This document shows, piece by piece, positions 43,584-55,500 of a DNA stretch of 64,000 bases; positions within the stretch are counted from its first letter, which is position 1; the number at the start of each line of letters is the position of its first letter. The DNA comes from Lepisosteus oculatus (Eukaryota > Chordata > Actinopteri > Semionotiformes > Lepisosteidae). The notes under the pieces are model-generated. The model was not told the DNA's origin and made no database searches. It saw only the letters and a list, made by a program, of their open reading frames with translations. Location: positions 905,501 to 969,500 of the forward strand of contig NW_027168257.1 in the NCBI RefSeq assembly GCF_040954835.1, read 5' to 3'. A program made the position numbers and the translations under genes.

Positions 43584-44929
43584 AGCAAGCCCCACCGCAG
43601 CTGCGTTCTTGCTACAATCTTACCTGGATCGCGAGGCGCCGGCGGAAGCCTATTTCAAAGTCGTTCTCCGTTTCAAAAAAACATTTCCAAAATACAAGCC
43701 TTGCAGACAGACACGCCTCAGAGGACTTAAGGGTGGCTTCATGTCGGAATGATAAAGTCTCCCCGTCCGGACATGAAAATGCCACTTTGTTACACACAAA
43801 AAAAGAATCAACAACAGAGAAATGCCCACAAGCATTTGAAAAGCCGCACCACGTCGCACTTGAAATAGCTCTTACATTAGTGGTAGATGCAGGAATCGCC
43901 TTTTTATTTACGCTCTTACCAACGCGATGGAAAGCAAAACAAAGCAAAGCAGAGCAAAACAAAACAAACAAACGAAAACCCTCACGTCCTGCACTTGCAT
44001 ATAACGCCGTTACGTGCCCAAGCGGTATTGTACGTCATCCTAGCACTGCATCCCGGGTCGTACGATATATGGGAACGAGCACACGCCATGAATCGTCTCG
44101 AATCACTCCCTACAGCTGTAAGGCGCCTTGAAGCGTGCACCCCCAACATTCTTCTTTGCGCATCTGTGAAAGGTAAACTCTTGAGCAAACTCTGAACCAG
44201 CTCTAAGGAAACTAATCCGATTAGACGTTACTTTGACTCATCCTTTAAGGGACCCTTGTTAATTGGAGAAATCAATGATTTCGAATGAATTCTGTATGCG
44301 TTAAAAGACAGCTATACACAGAAAACATGCAGGACACTGCTCATGATGTTTCCCGAGCCGAAACACAGTGCGTTTTTCCAAGCCATTTGACAAAGCCCGC
44401 CCACTGAAAACTGCAGCAGATCGTGTAAAGGCGTTCAACTTTGTAACTACTGCACGCACAGGAAGCAGAATAAATTCCTCTTTTCAAACTGTCAAAGGTT
44501 TGCTGCAGGACATCGCACAATCTCTTTTGAACGGGGACAAACGATTTCTTATGGGGCGCAGTAAGTACAGACGTTTATAAAGCTCCACTCATGCCGACGA
44601 TGCAGCATGAAGAAGCGCAACCTAACGTTTGACAGACAAAAGCCGGGCGCCGCTACGAGCAATATGAAATCAAACTGACAGCACACGGCGTTTCGCGCTG
44701 ACTCAAAAGTGATCTCGACAGACGATGTTCTCTGCATAACGCTGAAAGAGCTAAAGAGCGTTTCTGTTGAGACGTAACCCATTGGGCAAAAGACGTATAA
44801 TATACGTCTATTAAACGCATATCTTAGACGTCTAAATGTGGTCTACAATTCGTCTAGAATGAAATTCTAATATACGTCTAAAGTTATACGTCAATTATAC
44901 GTCTATATTTAGACGTTCATTATACATAA

Positions 44930-45090
44930 ATGGTTGGAGTTCTATTATACGGATAAATTTAGAGGACTATTATACATATATGGTTGGAGTTCCGGATAAC
45001 TTTAGAGGTCTATTATACGTATATGGTTAGAGGTCTATTATACGGATAACATTAGAGGTCTATTATACGTATATGGGTAGAGGTCTATTA
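44930..45090. repeat. 25-bp minisatellite, about 5 units
   Basis: Homologous to 26640-27100 but with far fewer units; the flanking transposon sequence is otherwise nearly the same. Confidence 0.88.
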
Positions 45091-45314
45091 TACATCAAAG
45101 ATAGATTTTATAGGTGTAGAAACAAGTAAAACAAGCCAATGATTAGGTTTAGAAATGTATTCTGAAAATACACATTCACACCTGAAACATATGTATTTCA
45201 AATTATACATTGTATACAATCAATCAACAATCAACATATGGGCAATAATCATAAAAACACAACTAGTCTTAAACTTCAGCTACAAATTCTGGTAACATGG
45301 CAATATACAGTATA

Positions 45315-45763
45315 TTGTATATTGCCGGCCACGGCAATATACAATATACTGACGGCCACTCTGACGGCCACGACCACTCTAATCTCTCCGTCTGTGTTCT
45401 CCAAGACGGTTTTCCGAACTCATACATCAGAAAGACCACCGAAACTAAAATTATTCTGCAGCTAGGATCACACATTCTCCCTTCCCTTAACGACAGATTA
45501 CTGTTCTTTTAAATTTTCTCCATTCATTGGAAGTTTCATTTCACACCTCTCTGCACCCATTCTGACTTCACACCTCTTGATTGGCCTCTCTTTCTGTCCC
45601 CTGCTCCCGCCTCTCACTCCTCCTCCCTCTCAACCTTTGTTCTCCCGCTACTTTACCTTTGCCTACTGCCCTGTCTCTCTCACACCTGAAGAAGGCTCCA
45701 CGGCCGAAACGTTGTGTTCTCTTTCTTCTTTTTTTCAGCATGGAATAAACCTATTACTTGTTC
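45315..45763 (+). mobile_element. Penelope-like element 3' end
   Basis: A 449-bp insertion flanked by 14-bp target duplications CAATATACAGTATA (45301-45314 and 45764-45777). It is absent from the homologous site near 27305. It encodes a short C-terminal tail (VCVLQDGFPNSYIRK...LNDRLLF) that resembles the end of Penelope-like proteins. It then has CCTGAAGAAGGCTCC and CCGAAACGTTG, typical of fish Penelope-like 3' ends, and AATAAAC. The 5' edge contains an inverted copy of the target, also known for this group. Confidence 0.7.
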
Positions 45764-47491
45764 CAATATACAGTATAGTAATGACAAACAGAAAACTAAT
45801 TACATTAACACACTAACTCAAAACCACATTTTGATTCAAATATACATTTTAAAATGTACAACTTCTATATTTCCAAGAAAAAAATATTACATAAAATATA
45901 AAATATTACAATGGAAGTTAAGACGATTTTTGTCCACTATTTGCAAACCCTGTCTAATTGTCCTAACAGTTAGAACCAAAAACCTATTATTTTCAGAGTC
46001 CAGATCTCTTGGCCCCCTGCCTTGCATATGCATTCTTCAAGTAACACATTGCGTGCTCCTTTATTTCTTTTTCTGTTGATGTAGGGTGGGACTTCAGCAC
46101 CGCAGCTAGGAGAAAATTATATAATATTACTTCCCAAATAAATAATGATTAATATCTTCTTTAGTATAATCTAAAAAATGAACGGTTTACTAAGCTCAAA
46201 GCTGAAATAAATGTATAAAATTTGGCTTGCATCATAGCAGTTGAGCAATAAAGTCTGTCCTAATTAAAGAGTACCCAAAGTTTGAAAGTACAACATAGAA
46301 TAAGAATAAGAGAAACGGCAAAACGATTTTGTGTCATCTTCCCCATTCACACTATTTTATGTGCCATTTTTTTTGCTTATTCACATACTATTTTAATCAA
46401 AATAATATTAAGAAAGATCTGTATGTATTCAGATAGTATTATTATTGTTCATACTTACTCGTCAAAAGAGGATTGCTGAGATATTTTCGGATATACTTCT
46501 ACGTTTGAAAAACGTGTCCAAAATGGTGACCAACGAATACTAGCAATGCATTGTGGTATATAACCGGAAAATATGATGGGTTCGATATTTTCTCAACGTA
46601 TGCGTTTATTAATGTTGTCGATATTATGGTTGAAATTTAACATTGATAATACATCGCTGCTATGAGCTGATGTGCAATTTTAACGCATGCAAATATTAAG
46701 GATCGGTCACTGTTGTATGGTATTATATATAATGACATTATGGAATAGGATGGGGACAGGCCTGGCATCACAGGGGGAGGGGGGAATGTCGCCCCTTCAG
46801 TTTTGGGCAAAAAGATTTACCTAACTTAATTTGCACCCTAAAAAAATAGTTGTACTTTGTCAATGGTCAGACAACACTAAATGACACGAACAGTCACTCA
46901 GTCTGTTTGATGGGCAGGAGGGCTATCCGTCCAGGAACTGCACATATTATTGAGTGTCAACATTACGATCCTGTTTGCTCAGGTGGACCGATTCCTTGCA
47001 GTAGTTTATCATTATACTTAAAATCGTTATATAACTAGGACTAGTTATAGCAGTCTGTGCTTTCTGTTGGTTTTACAACATTTTTTTCTTAACGATTCAG
47101 AACGTCCATGTAGCTGCAAAAATGAACGCTTATGGTACTTTTCGCTCCAGGCAATACAAACCTTGAGAGTGACGAAAAATGTGAAACTGAACTTCATCGC
47201 AAATACCAGATTGCTAGTCGTTATCTTCTATCATGAAGCACTAATCAATGGCATAGCTGCGAGATTTCATTTGGGTAGCTGCACCGTACAGCTCCGTTTC
47301 AACCGAAATATCACTCCCCCCTCAGAATTTCAGACGCCCCCCTACAGATTTTTCCTCGGGCACCGCGCACTGATGGGGGACTTTTGTCAAGAAAATAAAA
47401 ATAGAAACTCTATAGGCACTGAAACATTTTACTGTTTTTTTTCAGGCAGGTGGCAAGACCCCCTCAGCAAAACCCTTGTATGCCAAGCTGT

Positions 47492-48040
47492 GGGCATTGA
47501 TTCGTCGAATATACGTATATTTACGGCGAAATTACGGCTATACGTATATATACGTCGCCTCGACGTATAATCAACGTCGAATTGCAACCGTAAAATCGAC
47601 GACATGAATAAACGCATATATAACGTCGAAAAAACATCTAACACAGTGCCTGAGGCTTTTTACTGTATGTATCGTGTGTGCCGCAACTAGGAGTATACGG
47701 CACTCTGCACAGTGTACGAAGTAAATTATTTTCGCAGTAATTAATTTATTATATTTACTATATTTATTATACACGTGTAAATTAATTGCTGCGAAAATAA
47801 TTTACTTCGTACACTGTGCAGAGTGCCGTATACTCCTAGTTGCGGCACACACGATACATACAGTAAAAAGCCTCAGGCACTGTGTTAGATGTGTTTTCGA
47901 CGTTATATATGCGTTTGTTAATGTCGTCAATTTTACGGTTGCAATTCGACGTTGATTATACTTCGAGGCGACGTATATATACGTATAGCCGTAATTTCAC
48001 CGTAAATATACGTATATTCGACGAATCAATGCCCACTGGG
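47492..48040. repeat. 550-bp palindrome at transposon end
   Basis: Arms of about 250 bp (GTGGGCATTGATTCGTCG... and its reverse complement) flank a spacer of about 50 bp. The right arm ends at the transposon's outer end. It may be a separate fold-back element that shares the CCCAGTGGGCA end. Confidence 0.85.
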
Positions 48041-48103
48041 AACAAGCTCGCTTCTTTCTACCATGATGTCACCATGACCAAATCTGTCTTTAAACACCTT
48101 GCT

Positions 48104-48248
48104 CAGTCTCTAACGAGACTGTCAAAAATTGCTTTCGCCGATTGTATTGCAAACCGGCGGAAGCGGGGTATTGGGAAAAGTTTTCAACTAGCAATAATCC
48201 CGCCTCGGCTAAACCTCACAGGCTACGATACTGCCACTGCGCAAAGCT
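48104..48248 (-). ncRNA. U4 snRNA
   Basis: 145 nt and complete, with small changes (TAACGAGAC in the last hairpin, CCCGCCTC for CGCGCCTC on plus). The X-box is at 48252-48266. The transposon ends 60 bases from its 3' end. Confidence 0.9.
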
Positions 48249-48860
48249 GACGGTTGCCAGGCAACCGCGGGGATCCTATGGAAATCGTTATCAATCGTCT
48301 CATGGCATGTCGTTGCTGTAACGCTTCATATTTGTCGTCTTCTTCTAGCTTGAGGTTTTGAAGAATTTCATGACAGACAAGGGCTCCGTTGGGAACAAAG
48401 AAACCCGTTGATTCTTTTCAGCAGCAGAAATACAACCCTTTAAATACAAGATGACAGAACAATGACGAAGGGCATGCCGGGAGGAACTCATGCACTACAG
48501 AGGAAAGGGGGCGGGCACGTACAGTTCACATTCAAGCCACAAGTACTCTTCTCGGATGTTGCACAAACAAATCCTAACGTCTTGAAAGCATTGCGGCATG
48601 TTTGTGTCCCACTTCCCGTGGCTGCAGGATGACTGACATGAACGGACAAACACAATCTGTGGCGTTTAGCGTGACATAGTCTTGCAGGCATCGTGCTGTC
48701 TCACTGCAATACTATACCGCTGGAGGAAACAGTCCATCTGGCCATGAAACTCATTTGAACGTCTAGCTACAGCAACTAACAATATCATGATTTATTCAGG
48801 ATGTGTGGAATCAGCACGTCCCGGAGACAGCTTCCGAAATCGTGAGCATTCTCTGGTGGT

Positions 48861-50453
48861 AGGGGCGTTCAAGATGGCGCTCAGGTGGGAGGTAAAGTTT
48901 AGTGGTTGAGGATTTTTTTTGAGTTTTTCATGACCTGAATGTTAATTTTTGCTTTTTTTGACTACAGAAAAATAAGGACTTAACACTACTTGTTTAAACT
49001 TCAGTTATAATTGAAAGAAAAAAAAACGATTTTTTTTAGGTTTAAGAATTTCGATATGAGTAACACTGGGAAAACAAAAGAGAGTGCTGGGTCTTCGAAG
49101 GAGAAGTCTAAGAAACCTCAATCGTATATGTATAGCACTACAAGAAAATTGATGGCAACTAAAGGGAAAAGTGAAGCAGCTGGAGGGGACGTGGAAAGAG
49201 TGCTGGAGATGCGCTCGTACGCGAGCGTTCGCAGCCCAAGTGAGACTCAGCTGCCAGAGGAAGAGCCGGAGTCCCTGCCCAGCACACCTGTGAAAACCCC
49301 GGCAGCCAAGAGAGGAAGGGGCGACCTGACGCTGGAGGAGCTCCAGACCAACATCTTCAACATGATGGCACAGAGCATGGGTGAGCTGAAGGAAATGATT
49401 TGATCTAATACAGTCGAAATCGAAAGTCTTAAAAAGTCCATGGACTGTGTGTTTAAAGAGGTTGAAGACTTAAAGAGTGAAGTAAAAGTTCTTAAACAAG
49501 TAAATACCAAACAAGAAAAGCATATTAAAGAACTTGAATTGAAAGTGAACGATGTAGATAGATACCGTCGATGATGGAATTTAAAATTATTTGGAGTTAA
49601 AGAGGAACGTGATAAGGACCTTGTTGCAACAGTGAAGGGTATCTGTAAAAGGACCCTGCCGGACCAGGAGGACGTAATATCGGCCATTGACTTTGTTCAC
49701 AGGCTCGGGAGAGCGAACATGTCTGGGCAAGTGCGCCCCAGATCGATTATAATACAGTTCACCAAGAGGACGGCGAGGGACATGCTGTGGCGAGCGGCGA
49801 GGGGGAATGAGTATTTGAATGGGAACAAACTGAGGTTTGCAGAGGACCTGTCTGCCGCGGACAGGAGCACCAGGAACCAGCTGTGGCCCCAGGTTGAAGC
49901 TGCCAGAAGAGAGGGGAGGAGAGCCTACTTTGTGGGAGCGAGGGCCTTTGTGGACGGGAAGGAGATTTGCTCCCAGTGACTGCTCAGTTAATGATTATGT
50001 TTGGTTATATTTGTTATACCAGTATATACTAGTGTTTCTTTAGTGTTAGTTTGGAATGGTGTAGTTAAGTGTTAAGGACTGTTATAGTTCTGGTTCTTTG
50101 AAAAACTCAATAGTTTAGACAGTCTTAGAGTTAGTTATTTGCTTTTGTGTATGTCTTTTTCATGAATGCCAGAGGTACTCGAAATGTTGTTAAAAGAAAA
50201 ACTGTGTGCTGAGTTTTATTTTTTACAGGAAACGCATGCATGTTGAAACTAAAGTTTATAAATAATTGAGAAATATTAAAGCAAGGAAAATATGATACGT
50301 GTAAAATATACAATTTGATCACATAATTACTTAATTACCTCTGGTAGTTAAATGCTTTTTTCTGCTGCGTTTTTTTTCTCTTGTACATGACTCTGATCCT
50401 CTTGTTGTATTTGTATTTGTAAATTCTATGTTTAATAAAAAAAAAATTAAAAA
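48861..50453 (+). mobile_element. L1-like LINE, internally deleted
   Basis: Bounded by 15-16-bp target duplications around GCATTCTCTGGTGGT (48845-48860 and 50454-50469) and ending in an A-rich tail after AATAAAA. The 5' end is intact (AGGGGCGTTCAAGATGGC). It holds a complete-length ORF1, then about 85 bases of the start of ORF2 (MNARGTRNVVKR and EFYFLQETH, near 50162-50245), then 3' UTR; the rest of ORF2 is absent. The empty site is at 57051-57066. Confidence 0.88.
49056..49979 (+). pseudogene. L1-like ORF1 with two nonsense codons
   Basis: A 307-codon frame. It has a basic and serine-rich N-terminus (MSNTGKTKESAGSS) and a coiled coil around codons 100-165 (heptads such as IESLKKSMDCVFKEVEDLK). 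An RNA-binding domain beginning RYRR-WNLKLFGVKEE follows, then a basic C-terminal domain. Codons 116 and 173 are TGA. It is the trimeric RNA chaperone of L1-type LINEs. Confidence 0.8.
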
Positions 50454-50493
50454 AGCATTCTCTGGTGGTGTCCTGCAGGCTTCCTGTGGGTGT

Positions 50494-50565
50494 GCGTTGG
50501 TGGTATAGTGGTGAGCATAGCTGCCTTCCAAGCAGTTGACCCGGGTTCGATTCCCGGCCAACGCA
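50494..50565 (+). tRNA. tRNA-Gly(TCC)
   Basis: 72 nt with acceptor GCGTTGG/CCAACGC. The loop CTTCCAA gives anticodon TCC (reads GGA). The B box GGTTCGATTCC is intact and TTTT lies about 12 bases downstream. The L1-like element sits 24 bases upstream. Confidence 0.95.
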
Positions 50566-51276
50566 GTGGCGAATGTTTTCAAATGCTGTCATGAGCCTTG
50601 GACTGTGACTAGCAAAGCGAAGCCTTTTGAAAGAGCTAAAGCACTGAAAAACGGAATTGAGGGAGAATCTTACAGGGGATTCTGAGCGGTGTCTGCATAC
50701 ACGCAGTCCGATACGGGTGCTGAAAGCTTGAGCTACTCTTAATGTCATGCTGGCTTTCCCCGGAGTAAATCTGTTACATTGAAAGAATGCTTCTCGCAGG
50801 TTCAAAAAGGGACCCTTGTTAATTGGAGAAATCAATGATTTCGAATGAATTCTGTATGCGTTAAAAGACAGCTTTACACAGAAAACATGCAGGACACTGC
50901 TTATGATGTTTCCCGAGCCGAAACACAGTGCGTTTTTTCAAGCCATCTGACAAAGCCCGCCCACTGAAAACTGCAGCAGATCGTGTAAAGACGTTCAACT
51001 TTGTAACTACTGCACGCACAGGAAGCAGAATAAATTCCTCTTTTCAAACTGTCAAAGGTTTGCTTTACGAACGCCGCAGGACATCGCACAATCTCTTTTG
51101 AACAGGGACAAACGATTTCTTATGGGGCGCAGTAAGTACTGTTACTGTCACTGCTCGATACCGACGTTGGCCTACTATACCATGTTCAGCCACTGCTAGA
51201 AAATGTACGGCTCTAGCACCGGAGCAAACAACAGGAGGGCCGATGTCGAACAGGCACACATGTCAGACATGGAGAG

Positions 51277-51358
51277 CGATGAGAATGGGATTCGAACCCA
51301 TGCCTGCAGAGCACAATGGATTAGCAGTCCATCACCTTAACCACTCAGCCACCTTGTC
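51277..51358 (-). tRNA. tRNA-Ser(GCT), weakened copy
   Basis: Anticodon GCT, long variable arm and B box GGTTCGAATCC are kept, but the acceptor strands (GACAAGG/TCTCATC) have two mismatches. It is probably decaying relative to 23031-23112. Confidence 0.75.
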
Positions 51359-51737
51359 GACGAAACTGGGCTGTCCGGACATGGGTTGGCGCGCTCCAGA
51401 TGATCTTTTTCTTTTTTTCCCCACGTACTCGAGGGTCATTTTCCTGTTCCACATGTGATTTCAACATTTTCCTTGGGAGATGTCAAGCCAGCAAGCCACT
51501 GCTGTGGTTCAGTGGCCAGTGTGGAGTTCAGTGGCCCTGTTGTACACAGAAAGCACATTGAGCTCCTTGGACATGAAAAGTTCCAGATAAAAGCCATTTG
51601 TCATCCTTTCTCTTGGTGTCGATGTTGCTATTGTATGTAAAGGTGGCAACTTGCTCAGCGAGCAGGCGGAGCACACACCGAATGCAGATGTGTCTGAGTG
51701 GTGTGTCCAAGTGGCTGCAAAAGGACAACACTCCTGG

Positions 51738-51787
51738 GGCTCCGTGGCTTAGTTGGTTAAAGCGCCTGTCTAGTAAACAGGAGATCC
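51738..51787 (+). pseudogene. tRNA-Thr(AGT), 3' third lost
   Basis: Acceptor 5' strand, D-arm and anticodon arm (CTAGTAA) of Thr(AGT). The T-arm and acceptor 3' strand are missing. Confidence 0.85.
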
Positions 51788-52144
51788 CCGCCTATGGCTA
51801 GACTTAATTAAATGCAAGTATTCATTTCCTGTCTTTAACGCGACTTGTTTTTCTTAAAATGGATGCAACTTGCAAAACATGAAATACAAGCCTTGCTAAT
51901 CAGCGCTAGCGGCTGGCAAAAAAAAGGAGTCAGCTATTTTTTTTTCTTTAACCTTAACCCTGCTAACGGAGAAGAGTTAAACGACCGAGTCTATGCAGCT
52001 TAAACGGTGCGCAAGTCGGGTTCTTAGCTGAAAGGGTGGTATATCACGCTCACCCCAGTCCTTAATCTTTTAAAGAGGATACAAAATTGAACGTAGTCGC
52101 CACATCACATACATCCTGTTAAATGATAAAAAGGTAACATCTAT

Positions 52145-52558
52145 CCTCGCTCCAGAGTAAATCTCACGTTGAGGGCATCTTTTTTTTCACTTTACCGTGA
52201 GTCGGGCTCGGCTGCACAGAGGAAAGAGCAGAGCAATGAGGTCACAGGGACAGGGGAGTCACACGCTGGCGGTTTGAATACGCGGAAGATCACTGAGGGA
52301 TCCACAGTATGTGGACCCTCCTTCGCCATCAGTCCACACTCCGGACTCTGAATCCTGCCATCCGAGTTAAGATCTCGGCGGAACCTGAGGCGCAGTTCCT
52401 TCTTAAAACGTAATCTGGTGAGCATTTCTAGAATCGCACTTGTATAGATGCAGCCTTTAATGTGTTGCTAGGTTAAAATTGATGACTTCTTGTATTTCAG
52501 TAGGCAACTGCCCTCTTGATTTTGGATTTAATTTCTTTATTACAGGGGCGCTTTTATG
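52145..52558 (+). repeat. leader block and start of exon A, cut
   Basis: The leader runs to 52417, then the intron and the first 12 bases of exon A (from 52547), where the LTR element sequence takes over. Confidence 0.55.
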
Positions 52559-55500
52559 AAGCCAAGGGACCAGGGAGCTGCCCCAGTACTGGGATGGCCA
52601 GTTCGAAATCATAGAAACTATTGTCAATTCCAGTCCCATGTCAGTGCGAGCAGGGATTTTGACATCTTGTTTTGCTATGTTCTGCACCAACAGGCAGGTG
52701 GCTCGGCCATTCCGTTCCAGTCTGGGGGTACAACAGACTGCTAGGTTCAGTCTGATAAACTGAGCTGATGGTTGGAAGAAAACCATCTCAGCGTCCATTC
52801 TCTGTCCCTTCTTTAGGACAAGGCGTACCGGAAACCCTGCTGTTGACGCAGGAACGATCAGGTCCGATTCGTTTACTACCTGGCAGGCCTGAGGAATCGT
52901 CTGACCTGACCGAATGTTCTCGGGGTCACCGCTTAGAGAGTGGGCATCTGGGTCCACCCGTTTCCACAGCACACTGTTTACTGTGTCCAGCTGGGCGCCC
53001 AGTCGAACCAATAGGTCTGCACCAATGCAGACCGAATGGGTCAGCTGAGGTGCTACCTGGAAGTAGTGAGCAAACTTCCTTTTTCCGATGGAGATGGAAG
53101 CTACACAGCTTCCTTTGCTCCAAATGGACCTATGAGGTGGGGGTGCCCACCACAGAACCTGTGACTGCGTCACCAGGGTCACCTGACAGCTTCGCGACAG
53201 GTCCTCGAACAGACCTTCACTGATTATGGACTTCTCAGAGCTGAGGCTAAGAATTACATCATCAACCTGCACTTCTGCCACCTGGACCCCCTCCCACCAC
53301 CATGGGGTGGTAGTCCTGGACCCCCTGAGGTACCAGGGTGCACAGAAAGGACTCCCATTCATTACCGGACAGGGAGATCCACTCTTCTTCAGGGATGAAA
53401 AGGGGGTGTGCTTTACCTGGCGGGTCAAGCAGCTGCTCGGAGCACTGCTCCTGTAGTTGGGAGACCGTGGGAGTGCTGGCCTGGGCAGGACTTCCCTGTA
53501 GTTTTGGAAAGCAAGAAGAGACATTTATTCTCGTCCAGAGGAACCAGGAGGAACCTCCAACTCAGCTATAGTGTTCAGTGGGCACTGTGTGATCACAGCA
53601 TAACCACTGAATCCCCCTTTTTGCTGTGCAACAGGCTTAGGGTTTTTGACCTGAGCCCACAATTTTCCACGCTGGCAGTCCACCAGAGGCTCCAGCCTGT
53701 CAAGCAGGTCTTGGCCAATGAGTAGTGGCTCTGTTTTTAACCTAGAGATGTAAACAGGATGCACCACGTTCATTGGCCCGAACCTAAGTGCCACCCACAC
53801 TCGGTGTGTGATCCTGGCATGATCCTGGGTATAGCTGGAAATATCTATTTTACACGGTTCTACCTTAAGTCTGATGCCTTTTCCTTTCGCTACTCGTTTG
53901 AGCTCGCTGAGTAGATCGGCTGACATCAAACTAATTTCAGCCCCAGTGTCAATCAGTGCTTCTCTATCTAAGACGTTTTCAAGAGAAACCTTGATATAAA
54001 TACGCCTTGCTTTGCCTTTCTGGCTGAGATTCCCTAAGAATTGTTGGAAGCCTGCCTTTTCTTTGACTTCAGGGGCGGGGTCAGCGCCCAACTCAGAGTC
54101 ACAGCCTTCTTCCAGGCAGGAACCCTCCCACCCAATCAGATAGACTGAGGGAGGGGCTTGGGACGGATCCCCGCCTCCTCCAGTGAGAAGGGGCGTGGTC
54201 CCCCTAAGCTCATTCACACTTCTGGCATTCGGTGCGGAAGGTTTACCCTGTCCTGATCTCTCAGGCAGGGCTTGTTCAAGCCTGGCCAGGCGGGCTGCAG
54301 TCGACTCCCTTCGTCCAGTCTTATGATAGACTCTGCCTGAGCCCTTGCCTTCCCCGTAGCGCTCACGGCGGCTCTGACGCTTAGTGCGGTCCTGCCTGCC
54401 TATTTTGCGCCGGGGCTTAGCGAGCTCAGGAACCTCAGCTGCCTCGAGCTGAGGCGAGTCGTCAACCCTGCTGGCTTTAGTGGCGAACACGGCCGTTTTA
54501 GCAGGTTTTCGCTCTGAGGAAGCAGAGACTTCAGCTCCCCAGGCTTTTTGAGCCAACCTTCTAATGTCAGCCATTTTCATCGCTTTTGCATCAGTGTGCA
54601 TCACAATCATTTTCCTGACTGAGGGATGCAGATTAGCAATGAATAAACCTTTGAAATTCACGTTCTCTTCGCAACCCTCTTCATTCCGCCCTGCAAAATA
54701 AGTGCGCCTAAGCCTCTGATAATAGTCGCGAGGGGCTTCAGCTTTTTCGTGCTTAATATGGTGCACAGCAGCCACGGCAGCTATGGGATCGATAAAAGCC
54801 GAAAATTCTCCGATCATTGCCTGACACAGCTCCTCAAAGCTATTACAGACCTCCGGTCCTTGTCTAGACATCCACTCGTGGACCGCTCGGCTGGTAGTTT
54901 TCCTTACTTACATAGCCTTTTCCTGTTCGGACGCTTCGGGCATAAACTGCAAAGTATATCTCAGCTCATCGATGTAGGTCTCCACATTATTCCCTGACAC
55001 TGACGGGTCAAACCTTTCTACATCTTTGGCTAACTGCCTCAGGGAGTGGAGGTTAATTTTTACGGTTTCTCCGCGGGCAGGGAGACGGCCGTGATCAGGA
55101 GCAGGGGGTCTATGCCTGAATTGACTCGCCCTTGCGTTTCGCGCAGGACTCAGCGATCTCCCCCATGCCGATCCGACCACAGACCCTGGCCGGGAGAAAC
55201 CTCCTCCCGGCGCGCTGGGTGAGCGCTCCGGGCTGCTAGGTGGGCTGGCATGCAAGTGGGATCTAGTCTATTTTGCTTCCAGTACGGCAGCATCTGACTC
55301 CTTTTGCCTTTCCTGGCTGAGCTCATTTAAACTCACAATTTCTTTTTCTTTTTCTTTCGAGCTCGCTTCCAGGTCTCTCCTAGCTACCTCAGCCGCAGTT
55401 TCTCTAGCAGACAAGTCATCTAATTTACCTAAAACTTCCCTGAGTCAGTCTTCACTTTCCTCATTTTTCACTCTCTTTTCTCTGATTATATCCAACAACT

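Larger units (their letters stand above)
34977..44233 (-). repeat. inverted duplication of 1152-11355
   Basis: The order and inverse orientation of the SINE, U1, 5S, L1 end, U4, cut Gly, five-exon gene, Ile, SINE, Gly and Ser all mirror 1152-11355. Most stretches are nearly identical. The right copy is about 0.95 kb shorter, mainly from fewer local repeats in 41105-42560 and a deletion in the five-exon gene. Confidence 0.92.
44778..48040. mobile_element. non-autonomous TIR transposon, complete
   Basis: 3263 bp from CCCATTGGGCAAAAGACG to AATGCCCACTGGG, with short terminal inverted repeats (CCCAGTGGGCA type). AA lies on both sides. The empty site is visible at 57941 (GACGTAACAAGCTCG), so the target duplication is probably 2 bp. 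It contains a reduced minisatellite, a Penelope-like insertion and a terminal palindrome. No transposase frame. It interrupts the spacer 3' of a U4 gene. Confidence 0.8.
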
